The position numbers and the translations under genes are program-made. Positions 25,313 to 37,745 of a DNA stretch of 64,000 nt are shown in pieces. Source of the DNA: Rallus limicola (taxonomy: Eukaryota > Chordata > Aves > Gruiformes > Rallidae); assembly GCA_022605955.1 (NCBI GenBank), contig JAKCOZ010000001.1, forward strand, positions 17,724,146-17,788,145, given 5' to 3'. The notes beneath the pieces were generated by a model that saw only the letters and a program-made list of their open reading frames with translations, was not told where the DNA came from and made no database searches. Positions within the stretch are counted from its first letter, which is position 1. Each line of letters opens with the position of its first letter.

Positions 25313-28300
25313 TAAGGATAAGGACATACTCTGATTTTTGTTTGGTGGGGTTTTTTTTTGTTTTTTTTTGTTTGTTTTTTTTGATGGGGGTTGTGGTGGT
25401 GATGGTGTTTGTTTTAGGCATAGGGAGGAGGATGTGACTGAAGGCTTTGCACAGAAGAGGAAACAGAGAGTCCCATTCATGGAGGGGTCTGGTGACCAGG
25501 CAGACATCACAATTAGAACATGATGCCAAGGACAGAGATGCTGCCATTGAGGAATGGTAGCATGTTGAGTTGTTTGCATGAGCTGGAAGAATGCACAGAA
25601 ATAACAGGGTGGACACAGTGCAACCTGCAATAAAAAGCTGAAAACATCCATTGCCGATCATCTGAGCACTCTCTGGTACTGGGCTGGGAGTTCAACTGGG
25701 GTTTGAAACAGCGTGACTGGTTTTGTGTTCTTTTGAGCTGAATTTCTATAAAATAAGCAGTTTTATCTGTGCAATTTATCTTTTGTCTCTGTAGACTCTA
25801 AACAACTTAATTCAAGAAATGCACACATACATATACACCCACATTTAAATACACACAAACACTCATCAGATATAGCTGCCAATATATTGTTCTATTGCTG
25901 CCTTCTAGTAACATGTAATATGACAATAAAATAATTTTATTGTCTGGTCAAGTTCTTTCCATCAATCAATGAGGGTTTGTAGCACTCTGCTCTGCATGGC
26001 ACAAAGGATTCTTGCCCTCTTCACCGTTCACCCCTCTCCAGTGCTGCTTTGCACAACACCACGGGCAAAAGCTGCGTAAAACAAAAACTACCAAGGTAGC
26101 TAAATCAGGCACTGAGAAAGGTAGGAAACCTAAAAGGGCAAAATGAATCCTCAGCTCTGGCCCCTTCCGTGCTTGCATTGAGACAGGGTCCTTAATTAAA
26201 TGATTGCACAACACTTTTCTCCCTGCAGGATCAGGGTTCATTGAATGCTCAGGATGGAAGGATTCACTGAAAGATAGGCTATAGTTAGGACTTGTTTTAT
26301 TCTCTTTATTATTAACTGTGAGCTTCCAAGCCGCAGCTGCTGCCTGCTCTGGTGTTAGAAGTGTTCCCAGCCCACCAGGCTCTACCTTGGGGGTGTCTGA
26401 GCCCCACAGCCTCATGCCTCGCAAGGGTACACAGTCCTTATAGTGCATATATGGACTGGAGCCTGGGCTGGCAGAGGCTGGTGAGCCTTCCTGAGTTTGT
26501 CATGGCATTGGGGAATCTTATTTTTGCAAGCAAGCAGTACCAAATAGTGCTGTAGCATGATCCAGCCAAGCTAGTCATGGGGAAAAGGAACCTTGCATGA
26601 GTAAAACCTGCAGTTCAAGCCACTAGCTGGATGTCCCATAGGAACAACCTGCCCCTCACCCTGCCTCAGATCAGCTCTTTGTTACTGTGCAGTCCACTGC
26701 TACCTACCCATCCTGGCTACGTGGACCCACTGACATCACTTCTGGTTGCATTTCTCTGGCTCTCCTGCAGAGCCTCCTCACCCAGACAGCCTCTTCTGCT
26801 TATGCCAGACCATATCCTGTTTTTCTTTTTCCAGCCACAATCCCTCCTTGCCACCCCACCTACGCGGTTAAGTTCGGGGAGGTTGTTCCACCCTCCTGAT
26901 CCTGCGACTGAGGTGGTGGGGTATTCAGAAACCAGGGGACATGTGTTCTGGTGGCCATCATGAGTCTGGGCCATGTGTTATTCACATCAAGCCAAGAACT
27001 GGGCTCATGAGGGAAGTCATGTTGAACCATCAGAATAAACATTGCTAGGGAGCAGGAAGTCATGCTGGGCCATTGTTAGGGAGTATCAACTCCATGAGGA
27101 ATGTAATTGCTATAATAAGAAGGCCACATGCAAACTGATACTTTTTGAAGATTTATACAATGGCCAGATGACAGTAGCTGGTGATGATAATGGCAAAGTG
27201 CAAGATTAACAGAAAAGGCCACCTCCATGCCAAATTTCATGCTCCTGCTCCAAGTGCTGTTCTCAAAAGGGTATGAGAATTCTGTCTCCATGAGCAAGCC
27301 AGTGTACTTTCCCCAGCCTCTCGTACTGAATTGCTTAGATTTAAGACATTGGCCTGAGGCAGACAGATAACACAGAAGAAGTTAAATTTTGAAAGTTAAA
27401 ATTTGGTAAAATTCAAAGTGTCTGAGAGCAGGGGAATTGCGCTGAGGAGTGCTGTAAAATGCCATCAATAAAAGACTGCCCAAACTCCTGTGATGCTGGC
27501 TAAGATTTAAGGCCCGTTGGTGGGACTTGCTTTTTCTTAACTACTGGAAGGATAACCCTGGGAATCATATTGTAGACCCTGAACACTGGATGCCTCCTCT
27601 GGATAAATGAAGGAGAAGATACTTTTTCAAGTAGCTCCCTGCAATCATTTCATGGGAGCGAGGAGGTGCTTGGCACTGCTTGGTGCCCCTCAAAGGCTGC
27701 ACACCTACTCCTGCCTGGGAAGTCCTGGCAGTGTTGTGTGGGACAGCCCTAAGTTCAGAGCAGAGATTAACCAAAGGAAAAAAATAACAACACAAAAGTA
27801 GCAATAGCATTTGTTCTGTTAATGGTGGGAGAGACAAAGGAAAGGAGAGGGGGACCTGCAAGGCTTCTAAGAGTGGAAAATTAGCAACAGGCAAGGTTGA
27901 TATTGCTGATATTGCTGAGAGCCCTAAATGTTTTCCTAGCTTCAGCAGACACAAACAAAGCAAAGGGTACTGTCCCAGAGTCTGGAACCTGCTTCCTGCA
28001 GAGAAAGTAAGTGTTAAATTTACCTTTCCCATTGTTGAGGAGCAGACAAAATGGCTCTTTTCTGCTATCGGAAGTGTTCAAAACCATTACAAGCTGACAA
28101 GGCCTGGGGTCTGTAAGGCTGTAAATAGCAGCACCTATATTTTATTGAAGATAATGAAGGATGCAGTGAATTTCCATCCTGTAAGCTTGACATCAGCCAT
28201 AGGACATGGATAGGGAATGTGGTGGCAAAGAATGCAATGGCAAAGAGTGTGACTATGAGTTTTGAAATGCAGAAGAAGGGGTGGCTTCTACAAATTCCTG

Positions 28301-31300
28301 GTGCATGGGAGCTGGTTCATACTCTTTAGTTCTCTAACAGGCTGCAGATTGTGCACCACTGCATATGGTGGTCCCAGAAAGGGTCGCAGTATCACTGTGA
28401 GCTACGCCATGAGGGGACATCTTCCTGAAATGCCTACGAAACCGGCTGTCTGAGTAATGAATCATCTCCTACTGTGAGACACTGATTTTTTTTTCCTTTA
28501 AGATTATTTCAAAAGAATCTGGTTGGGTTTCCTTTTAAAGCATTTCATCTAAGCCCCCATTGTGACTTTGATACCAGCTTAATTTTTGATCAAACTCTGG
28601 AGTCCTATCAGAAGCTCCTGCTCTGAAGATATGGAATGAAAGGCAATTTCCCCTCCCATCCGTTCTGCTGGGCTTCAGGAGTTCAGGTTGTGAGTTTTTA
28701 TTGGTAGCCACTGGAAAATAAAATTAGCCTGTGCAGGTGTTTTTGGATAGACTCTGTAAATGATGGATTTCAGCAAAAGCCAGAACATGTCACGGCAGTG
28801 GGCCCGCAACAGAGTGGATTTGCATGAAGATATGAGCAAGAGGCCTTTATGGAAAAGGTATGCTCTATTGGTTGGATAAAAGCCAAATTATTTCACTTAC
28901 CATTACACTTTGAATGAAGACCTTATTTACATCCTGACTTTTAGGTTGCTCTCTCTGAGATGCACAGATGTGGACTCATTTGGTCCCTGAGCTAGGAATT
29001 AGAGCTTTTTCTCATAACACAAAAAAACAGAAAACCAACAAGGGGCAAAAAGGGAGCAGTGCAAGAAAACGGAAGTAGGCACTTAAGGCGAGACCTGTTG
29101 TCCAGGTTAAGGGGACATATGAGGTAACAAAGGAAGGATACTTTGCAGTTGCTCAGCAAAGTCAGGTCAGAGCATGGAGCTGGAAATGGATGGAGAGCTT
29201 GGGCAACAAGCATGAAGAACCAGATGTTTGTCTGCTTTAAATCACAGCTTTGTTTGACCCAAAGTCTATTGCATACCTGTTTGGAATTGCAGAGCAGGCA
29301 GTAACCTCTCTGCACGCTCCCTTTCTGACTGTGATCAGAGCACATGGTAATCACACAAACCAAAGGAAAATAAAAAAAGAAAAAAGTAAGCATTAAAAGT
29401 AAACAACCCCCTTCAAACCCCAGCTCTCTTTTCTAGCCACCCCCACAAAACCACAGCAGCAACAATAACAGAAAAGCTTTCTAGAGGCCCCTGGGCTCTC
29501 TTACTGTGGTACAGTTAAAAGCCATCCAATCTGGAAACTCCACTTAAGAGTAAAAAATACCCCCAAAATGAGCTTTTGATCAGAGCAACCATTGCACACT
29601 TGTCTTCTTGTTCTGCCCACTGTTGCACGCTTCAGCCTGATATGCAGCAGGTTTTCCACATTAATTTGTCTAAATAAGAGTCAGCTAGCCTCTTTTTTAT
29701 GTGTGCCCTTTTTAAGCCCAGATTTCCTCCCCTGTCCTTTTCCCCTTTCAGCAGCGCAATGGTCCCTTCTCCCAGGTAGCTGATACACGGGCAAAGCTGG
29801 TCCCAACCCTGCCAACTTGCCACACTCCCCATCCCCTTCTCCCCAATGTGTATTTACCACCCTTTTTGGACTTTGTCACAGTCTCCACCCTCTTGATTGG
29901 TGATAATTTACATTGGTTCTCGGACCTTGGTCATCCATCTAATTGTTTTTAATCCAATTGAGAATTTTGCCCTCAATATCTATGTTGCAGAGAGACTTAC
30001 AAGGAAAGATGTAAGGACAAAGTTAGGTAGGTGAGATAAAGAACAATCCAGGACAGTCTGAGGGCTCAGAGGTGTCTGCAGCCTGCAAACATCATCAGCA
30101 GGATCATGTCTTCCTCAAGCTGAAGAGGACTAATTTGCTTGGAATTTGTGGTCTGGTTCACTGAGGAAAGTCGGTGTGAGAATGAAAATCAGGGCCATAA
30201 GCCATGGGGAGGAATTTTTCAGGTTACAAGGGGTTTCACTGTGGATTTAAAGACGAACCTGTAATGCGGAAAATGTAAGCAATGTCATGGATAGCTGTGA
30301 GACTGTAGAGGGGTGTCTCTGAAGGTTGCTGTACCTGCCATTTGAGTCACTTGAAATCAGGTGAGGCAAAATCTCTAAACATCTACCATAAGTAACGGCC
30401 TTTCATTTTTGTTGTGGACTAGGCTCTCGCGTCACTCGTTTCTGAGATGCTACTAGGCTCATGTGATCTGATCCAGTGGACTGTGGCAACAGCCTTCCAG
30501 GATGTCCATGGCACAGCTCTGTGGTGTCTCCTCTCATTGCTGCTGCTTTGAAGAAGTGATTAAGATCCAACAAGGGAACAAAATGTTATCATGATTGGAT
30601 TTGAGACCAAGCTCTCTGCCAGACCCTTTGGACAGAGATGACAACCACATGTTTTTTGTTTGAGAAGTGGGATGAGTCTGCTGGGAGGCAATCAGGGTAT
30701 TTCTGGTTGGAACAAGTATAGCACATGTCCTGGGAGAGCAGGTGGACCAGTTCACAGCAAGACAGCACATCCAGAGCCATGCAGCAGCAGTGAGAAGCCT
30801 GATTCATTCCCTTTGCTCAGGGAATATCACAGACCATTACTATGAAGTTATGATGAAACTATGATTGCATATCTACAGACAGGTCTTGCTAGTGTGTGGT
30901 CACCTTCCTTGGACGACTTATTCCTCCTGCAACCCTTTGGCAGGTTTAAGATACATTTATGCCTAAAGCAATCTTATATATCTGAATGACTGTGGAGTTT
31001 AGGGTGTCCCAAAGATTGGTGTGCCCAACCTGGCATTTTCTGGAAACATTAGTGTATATAACAATGCAAAAATAGCATCCTGAGGACCAGCACAGCCACG
31101 AAACAAGTACAATTTCTTACTTCTCCCTTCCAAGGTGGGTAGAGGGTGCGTGCAGAGGAAGGGAAAGATGCCACTATTAGATGAGATGGGATGAAGATTA
31201 GGAGGTGTTTGAGTTTAACAAAATGCCAGTGCCAGAAATTGTCCCACTCTTTGCTAATTGTTCTGTCTGCACCTCAGAATAAAATTATGAAATTGGCGAA

Positions 31301-32221
31301 AACCAAGTTAATAGTATTAAATGTCGCTGGGATTTGACCAGCTGCATATAGTTGGAGATGCTACACATATTCCAAAACCTAGATTTGTTGTTCAGTGGGA
31401 AATTCTGAAACTTCATAAATAAAAAAGAAAGTCCAAGCAAAACTGTTCTACATCAAAACAAACCCTCCAAGTATTGAACCTGATAGCTAAAATGGAATTC
31501 TAAGGCTTTGATTTTCCAAGATGAAGTTGATGAAGTCTGCTCAGCAGTGCTGCTTCTCGTCATTCTGTTCCAAAATGGGGCTTCTAGAAATGTGAAACAG
31601 AGCTTCCAGACTCTGGGCAGGCATCATGATGTTTAGGAACCCTGTGCATGGGGTCATCAGACAGACATGTGGAGTAGACAGAAAGTAAGAAACAATCCTG
31701 GAAAGCTCCTTGGTTTCTATCAGAAGGCTAGTGAAATTCAAATACTCCATATCCTGATCAAGAAAAATTGTCATGTTATGATCATCCCAGAATTCTCCTC
31801 TATGCTACACAAATATTTCTGCAGGATAAGGTGTTGACTTGCAGCCTCAGTCTACTTGTGCCAGGAGTCATGACCCCTTAGCTTTAGATGATTACAGTGC
31901 CAGTGTCTATACTCAAGCTAATCATTGCACAGGGACAATTCACACCCTGGAAACTGTACTAATGTGTGGACTTCACCTACCCAAGAAACCTTAGCATGAT
32001 CACTTTTTCTTCTTTAAAGTTATCCCAGGGTGCTTAATTCAGGTGTGTGTGGCTGCAATGCAGTCACCTAAAGTTGCATGAGGTGGACACCACAGCTAAT
32101 TCCTATTGATTTTAATCAGCTGGATGCTTAGACCCCTTTGGCGAAGCTGAAGTTTAGTCCTGTATCTGGCTGGACTGTCCTTCAGATGGTAGATGGAGGT
32201 GAAGAAAGAGGAGACAGTAAC
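25313..32221. other. Intergenic sequence, no gene recognised
   Basis: No supportable gene. The stretch begins with a T/G-rich low-complexity tract and includes an AC-rich region (about 25820-25865). The longest open frames (160 codons on minus at 25966-26448, 155 on minus at 27565-28032 and 133 on minus at 28992-29393) show no domain, no conserved motif and no paired splice context, so I treat them as chance. Confidence 0.5.
25335..25382 (+). repeat. T-rich low-complexity tract with G interruptions
   Basis: Runs of T (about 9 each) separated by single or paired G residues lie immediately after the old 5' boundary of the antisense CR1 copy. The position beside a retroelement edge suggests local low-complexity expansion. 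No function is evident. Confidence 0.85.
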
Positions 32222-32801
32222 CTGGCTTGTATCAGAAATAGTGCGACCAGTAGGTTTAGGGAGGTGATTGTGCCCCTGTACTCGGCATTGGTGAGGCTGC
32301 ACCTTGAGTATAGTGTCCAGTTCTGGGCCCCTCACTACAAGAAAGACATCGAGGTCCTTGAGTAAGTCCAGAGAAGGGCAACCAGGCTGGTGAAGGGGCT
32401 GGAGAGCAAATCTTATGAGGAGCGGCTGAGAGAGCTGGGGTTGTTTAGCCTGAAGAAGAGGATGCTGAGGGGAGACCTTATCATTGCCTACAACTACTTG
32501 AAAGGAGGCTGTGGAGAGGTGGGCAATGGTGTCTTCAGCCAAGTGACAGGTGATAGGATAGGGGGAAATGGCATTAAGCTGTGCCAGGACAGGTTCAGAT
32601 TAGATGTTAGGAAAAAATTCTTTGCTGAAAGAGTTGTTGCAATGTGAAACAGGCTGCCCAGGGAGGGGGTTGAGTCACCAATCCCTGGATGTGTTTAAAA
32701 AAAGGGGTAGATGAGGTACTTAGAGATATGGTTTAAAAGAGGACAGGAACAGTTGGACTTGATGATCTGAAAGGTCTTTTCCAACCTAGTGATTCTGTGA
32801 A
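32222..32801 (+). mobile_element. CR1 LINE 3' fragment
   Basis: This is the longest sense CR1 copy here. Diagnostic phrases in order are 'cttgtatcagaaatagtgcg', 'aggctgcaccttgagtatag', 'gtccagttctgggcccctca', 'gagcggctgagagagctggg', 'ggagaccttatcattgccta' and 'caggctgcccagggaggggg', with a tail near 'caacctagtgattctgtga'. The frames at 32138-32365 and 32390-32647 are pieces of the degraded ORF2 C-terminus, interrupted by a frameshift or stop between them. The tail matches the subtype of the copy at 3577-3873. Confidence 0.95.
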
Positions 32802-34397
32802 GATATAAAGATCCAAGCAGGTGTGGGAAAAAGGTCTTGTACGAGACCTATAGGAGGAATGACACAGTATATCTGACTTCTGTGAACAGTTGTGGCCTGA
32901 AGAAATGAAAGTCATATAGGGTAGGATTTATCTTTTTCCCTGCAACCGTCAGCTACTCCATAGCTTACAGGTCTCCCATACATGAAGTACACGGCAAGCT
33001 GGTTCCAGCCAGACAAGAAGAAAGCTATTGACTCACTATGACCCACTGTGTAACTAACAATTAGCAGCTAGGAGAAGGCTGAAGATGTGGCAGCTGCAGT
33101 CTGGCCAGAGGGATCTCCTAAGTAAGCAACCTATTCAGAGTCATTAACCTACCTGCACTCCCATGTGCACAGGACAGCCTCCCCAGCAAGCCTTTGGGTC
33201 ATGATTTGCTTTGCTTTTGGACTCTGTCATGAATGGCCACTCTTAAAAGTGATATGTCTGGGAGGGAGACCATATTTTAATGGCTTTGCTTAGTAGCTTC
33301 CTCTGTTAGTGTGCAATATGTGCTGTGGCTGCAAGACAGAAGATGGTGCAAGCCTTTGAACAGTGCTTTCCCCGTGCTTCCCGTGTAAGTCAGTGGAGAC
33401 AGCAGTGGAAGCAGGATTAGACCCTGAATAAGCAGGGGGAGAAAAGCACCATATGTTGGAAGGAGACTAATATTTTGTAAATAATAAGGCATACAGACAT
33501 TTTGTAAGTGGGCAGGCTGATCTCATTATTGGTCTACAATTAAACCAAACTGTGGGGTCATACCAGCCTATTATGTCGAGCAGATTAAACTCAGACTATC
33601 TCTTTTTGTTATTGTTTCTGATGGAGTTTTGGAGCTTTCTTAATTCAGGTCAAAAAATGAGAGGCTTCCTCATATGCATTTTAATTAACCAGCTGAAGAA
33701 TTCTCTTGCCCCCAGAGACTCATGGTACTAAATCCAGATCTCAGCACTGCTACCCTCTCAGACTGTCATATTTCAGCTCAAATTATGTTTATGTTCCTTT
33801 ATTCAAGTCAAAACCATGGACAGCAAATCAAACCCACCCCCCTTCCTCATTGACTACTCAGAAAAAAAAAAGTATCTTGAAAGTTTGATTTTTGACCTAT
33901 ACGTGTTCTTTGCACCCCTCGGTGCACGAGGGCCAGAAGGTATGAGGAAAGTGAGTTAAACCTGCAGAGGAAAGCCCTTTTGGCTGGACCCTTTGGCTAT
34001 ACACACCCTATTGCAGGCATCTCGCCTGCCCAGAGCCACCAGCACAATAGCACCATCCAGCGCTGTCTCAGGGCTGAGTAAAGCCTTGGTTCTTTTCGCA
34101 GGGCTGCTCTGTGCACCATTCCCGCAGGGAGAGGCTCTCAGTTGAGCAGTTGAGTTTCTACGAAGCATGTTCCACCTCAGACAGACAACGAGCTCCTTCC
34201 TGATCCATGGTGGCTCTTGCCCATGTTTGCTAGGCTGCAGCGATTCATGCTCGCACTCTTGCAGCAAGCCGACCTTGTGCCACAGGCCACCCATTGTCCC
34301 AGCAGGCTTGTTCCAGGAGAGGAATCACACACCCCCAAAGTGGTCATGGATGAGAAAAGCATGCCCCCAAAGTCCCCTGGTCCCCCCATATGCTCCT
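32802..34397 (-). other. ISX downstream flank, probably including the 3' UTR
   Basis: This sequence lies directly downstream, in the minus direction, of the ISX stop codon. No further coding exon is recognised. The part nearest the gene (about 33800-34397) is likely 3' UTR if the AATAAA at 33803-33798 is used. The GC-richer section 34170-34400 is open in several frames, one of which matters for a possible alternative ISX C-terminus. Confidence 0.4.
33798..33803 (-). promoter_or_regulatory. Candidate polyadenylation signal AATAAA for ISX
   Basis: This is the first exact AATAAA on the minus strand downstream of the ISX stop codon that I find, about 595 nt past it. No transcript end is visible from sequence alone, and hexamers like this occur by chance, so the assignment is tentative. 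Confidence 0.35.
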
Positions 34398-34634
34398 CTA
34401 CGTGGAGCTGGCGCAGATACTGCTCCTTTCCAACTTGTGGGGTAGCGGTGTGCCATAAGGGGGGAGGACATTGAAGAGCAAGTACGGTTTTGGGAGGGGC
34501 AGCAGCTCCAAGTGGTGGGGGACAAAGGAAAGCGTGCTGGGCATCCATGTAGTTGTCAGCTGCCCTTGCAGCGGTGAGTAGTATCCCACGGCAGGGATGG
34601 TACCAGCGACCTTTCTTGGCATCAAGCTAGGAGC
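34398..34634 (-). CDS. ISX: ISX coding exon 4 (C-terminal exon)
   Basis: The terminal exon encodes residues 148-225: a Pro/Leu-rich tail ending SICASST followed by TAG (34400-34398). Human ISX, as I recall it, ends with a very similar SICATST preceded by a proline-rich stretch, and this fixes the reading frame. An in-frame TGA lies just upstream of the exon, so coding must begin after it. The phase-0 acceptor that fits exon 3 is GAAAG|GCT, giving the start at 34634. Its -3 base is A, which is unusual for a 3' splice site, although a T-rich stretch precedes it. A second, more canonical acceptor (CCTAG|CTT) 8 nt further on would switch to a different open frame. The tail has no recognisable domain. 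Between bird and mammal it is conserved mainly at its extreme end. Exon identity is fairly secure and the exact 5' boundary less so. Confidence 0.75.
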   Translation of the reverse strand, partial: APSLMPRKVAGTIPAVGYYSPLQGQLTTTWMPSTLSFVPHHLELLPLPKPYLLFNVLPPYGTPLPHKLERSSICASST

Positions 34635-35286
34635 CTTTCAAGAATAAAAATGCAGTCTCAGATGAATCAATACAGACTTTTAGTTGGATACATTTACAGT
34701 CAACCTTGTTTGTTTCCCTGGTGCTCAGTAATTAAGAAGAAAAGTTCAGAAGAATAGACTCCCAGTGATGTGCTGTCACCGGGGAGCAAGGCAAAACGCC
34801 CTTTATTCTAGCCATGGAGAAAATACTGACAGGGAAAAAGTCTGTGTGCCAGCCTTGATAATATTTACTGTCCCAGACTTAGCAAGGACATGGGTCAAGA
34901 GCAAAAAGCTCTGGTCAGCCTAACAAGGCTGGACCTTATAAAGAGATACTGTCTATAAAGAAATGTGTCTTTGCAGCTGCAAATGTCATATTTCTTCCTT
35001 TTAAGCAATTTTCTGATGGTAAAATTATTTTGAATCAAACCATGATTAAATGAAAGTAAATGGGGAAGGATCACCCTGCAAGAGACACCTCACAGCATAT
35101 TTACAGAACAGGTTCCACTCCATGAAGAAATGTGTTGTCTGACTATATTTACTGGGATTTCCCTTCATTATATTGCCATTTTTATCTTTTCCAGTCCTCC
35201 TTCTCTGGGATAGTGCCAGAGGAGTCCTGGTGAAGGATGGCTGTATCTCTCTTTCAGAATCTTTATACATAGCCTCCAATACTCAC
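34635..35286 (-). other. ISX intron 3 (652 nt)
   Basis: The intron is inferred from donor ACA|GTGAGT at the end of exon 3 and acceptor GAAAG|GCT before exon 4. It is phase 0 and contains no recognised repeat or gene. If the alternative acceptor CCTAG|CTT is used, the intron is 8 nt longer. Confidence 0.6.
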
Positions 35287-35403
35287 TGTGATATCTGAGT
35301 TGGGAGCAGGAATGAAATCAACTTCTGTCAGATGCTGAAGGCCACCAAAGTTGCCAAATTTTTCATGTTTCCTCCACTTTGCTCGCTGATTCTGGAACCA
35401 GAT
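35287..35403 (-). CDS. ISX: ISX coding exon 3 (end of homeodomain)
   Basis: This exon of 39 codons encodes residues 109-147. It starts with the homeodomain recognition-helix sequence IWFQNQRAKWRK, followed by a linker ending PAPNSDIT. Homeodomain invariant residues are present: Trp48 (residue 110), Phe49, Asn51 (113) and Arg53 (115). Gln50 (112) places it in the Q50 paired-like group. Position 52 is Gln instead of the usual Arg, a feature it shares with mammalian ISX. The acceptor is a pyrimidine-rich tract ending CCAG|ATC and the donor is ACA|GTGAGT. Both are phase 0, matching exon 2, which ends exactly at the preceding homeodomain residue (Gln46). The exon is too short to stand out as an open frame and was found by looking for the missing recognition helix. 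Confidence 0.92.
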
Positions 35404-37459
35404 CTGGATTCAGGCAAGAAAAAAAAGGCACAGAAATGGACAGGAGATGAAGGAGGAGCCTTTCCCATCCAACTACTCTCTATGTGAATTCCAGAAAACA
35501 TTGACCTCCAGCTCAGCAGAACCGGAGGCTGAACCTAAAGGAAAACCTTGGGTTCAACTCAGCACCTTTCACACATTGCACAGCATGTGGCATCTGTGCA
35601 CTACTGTGACAGTCTCTTTTTTTTCTCACAGCTCACAGTAAAGCAAGGATCTCCCTGTTCAAAGAAAGACAGTTGAATGGGGCAGAGCACGTCTTCCAGG
35701 GCTCTCCTGGGAGAGCAGACCCTTTTGTGGTCAAAGCTTTGCAGCAGTCAAGGAACATGGCATTCTGCTTTCCCTAGGAGGCATGATTTGCTGCATGACA
35801 GGGCTCTTTCACACTGTTCCCAAGTAAACAGAGTGGGAAGAGATCTATCTAGATGCTTTGCTGGGCTGCAATAAAAATGTGTCACCAGTGGAACTGTAGT
35901 AACAGGGTTCTTCCCATGTTTATCTGGTAACATTTTGAAATTCACGAAAGGGACCTAAGGAGAAGACCCAAGGGGATGTCACCTCCTAAATTACTCAGCA
36001 GTCTATTATCTGCCATCTCTTTTTGCACTGGAAAACAATTTTCTCAAGGGAGTTTCTTTCATCTATCAGCTGGTTTGACCTGTCTGGCTTCTGACTGAGG
36101 CACAGATGTATTTATTGGGCATCCACAGTAGTGCGTCTTGTTGCATTGCTGTGAAAAGTTGTAGTTTCATTGTAGTTTCTAGCCAGCCTAGGGATTTACT
36201 GTTTGAATGTAGACATTTCTTTCTAGGTAAGTGCTACATATGAATGCAAGATGCTAGTGATCAAACCCAGATGCTGCTGGATGTAAATATGTATGTATTT
36301 TAGACCCAATAATGAACAACTCAATTATTTCTGCAACTCCTGACCAGGAAGTAATAGGAATGTCAGTAGCCCTCTGTTATATGGCTGATAGTTAGCAGTA
36401 TCTGAGGTTACTGAAAGGACAGTCCTGTTTATCTGGCTTTGCATGTGTTTGAGAACTGCTTAATCTATATGAACTGCTCCATTCCCTTTCTACCAGGCAG
36501 GAGTTATATGGTGAAACAGCACCATAAAAATGACTCTTCTTCAACACTGATGAAGCATTTGAGGGCAGAGGGGTGACTGCAGCCAAAATTAAAGCTCTGA
36601 AGTGCTGTCTCTAAAATCCCCATATGGGATAAATTCCTCACTTCAGGGATTGGGGTTTTTTTTTCACTAAAGGCAAAGCTGTGTTTACAGACTGATCTTT
36701 TTTGCCCAATCAGCCCTCCAACACCCTTACCCTTAAAATGATTTCTCAGTGTCCACCTTGAATTTATTTTATTGGGATTTAAATCTATTTTGCTGTTCTT
36801 TATGTACCACAGATATCAAACTACCAATACAATATATTTCCTGCACACTAATAACTTTGATTTTCCAGTGTTCCTGAGCTATGGCACTGAGACAGAGGAC
36901 AGTATTCACATGTGATTTTACAGAAGTCATATCAGTGCTAAAGCCAAGGATCACTGATGCCTTGATCCCACCTGAGATTTCACAAAAGACTCATTTGCCA
37001 TCTCAGCTGACTGCAGGTTGTCCAAGGAAACAAGGACTAAAACAGAGTGCAGAGGGACAGTGGTGTGCCCCATGTTGTAGGAATGGCTTCTACTTGTTGC
37101 TTCGTAAGATTGTCCCTTTGTTGTTTTCTTACAGACACATGACCAACGATCTGGATCTTGCAGTACTAAAGTGAATCAGCCTTTTCATTATTTTCCAGTT
37201 CTCTTACCATTTCATAGCACTATCATTACAGATTTTACTGATTATGTAGTTCAAATTCACATTTGTGTCAGTAAATGGCTCCTGTGAGAAACCACCTTTG
37301 AAACATCCTCATTTGCAGTTGGACATCTGTTGCAGACCTAGGTTTTGTCAACTAGAATATGCCATCTCAATATATTCTGGTTTCTTAATCCAAGCAGAGT
37401 GTAGGACCAAGGCAAGGTTCTACACGCCATTAATGTTACTACCTTTATCAACCAAATAC

Positions 37460-37745
37460 ACAGAACCACAGGATCACAGAATGGTTTGGGTTGGAAGGGA
37501 CCTTTTAATGATCATCTAGTCCAACCCCCCTGTCATGGGCAGGAACACCCTCCACTAGACCAGATTGCTCAAAACCCCATCCCACCTGAGCTTAAGCACT
37601 TCCAGTGATGGGACATCCACAGCTTTTCTGGGTTCTCTGGGCAACCTGTTCCAGTGTCTTGCCACCCTCATTGTAAAAAATTCTTCCATATAACCAATCT
37701 AAATCTACCCTCTTTCAGTTTAAAACTTTCACCAATAATCTCATC
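37460..37745 (-). mobile_element. CR1 LINE 3' fragment in ISX intron 2
   Basis: This is an antisense CR1 3' end as read on the plus strand, so it is in the same orientation as ISX. Diagnostic phrases are 'ggatcacagaatggtttggg', 'ggaagggaccttttaatgat', 'catctagtccaacccccctg', 'gatgggacatccacagcttt' and 'ctgggcaacctgttccagtg'. Confidence 0.95.

Noticed and set aside
25966..26448. 160-codon minus-strand open frame
   Set aside because: Composition and sequence show no domain, signal peptide or coiled coil. No splice or repeat context supports it, and the length is within chance for 64 kb in six frames.
32096..32542. 148-codon minus-strand open frame
   Set aside because: It lies antisense over the CR1 fragment at 32222-32801 and has no domain of its own; a shadow of the repeat.
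1..34397. Possible exons of the downstream neighbour HMGXB4
   Set aside because: In mammals HMGXB4 lies downstream of ISX, so I looked for its lysine-rich and HMG-box segments on both strands and saw none. The gene presumably lies outside the window.
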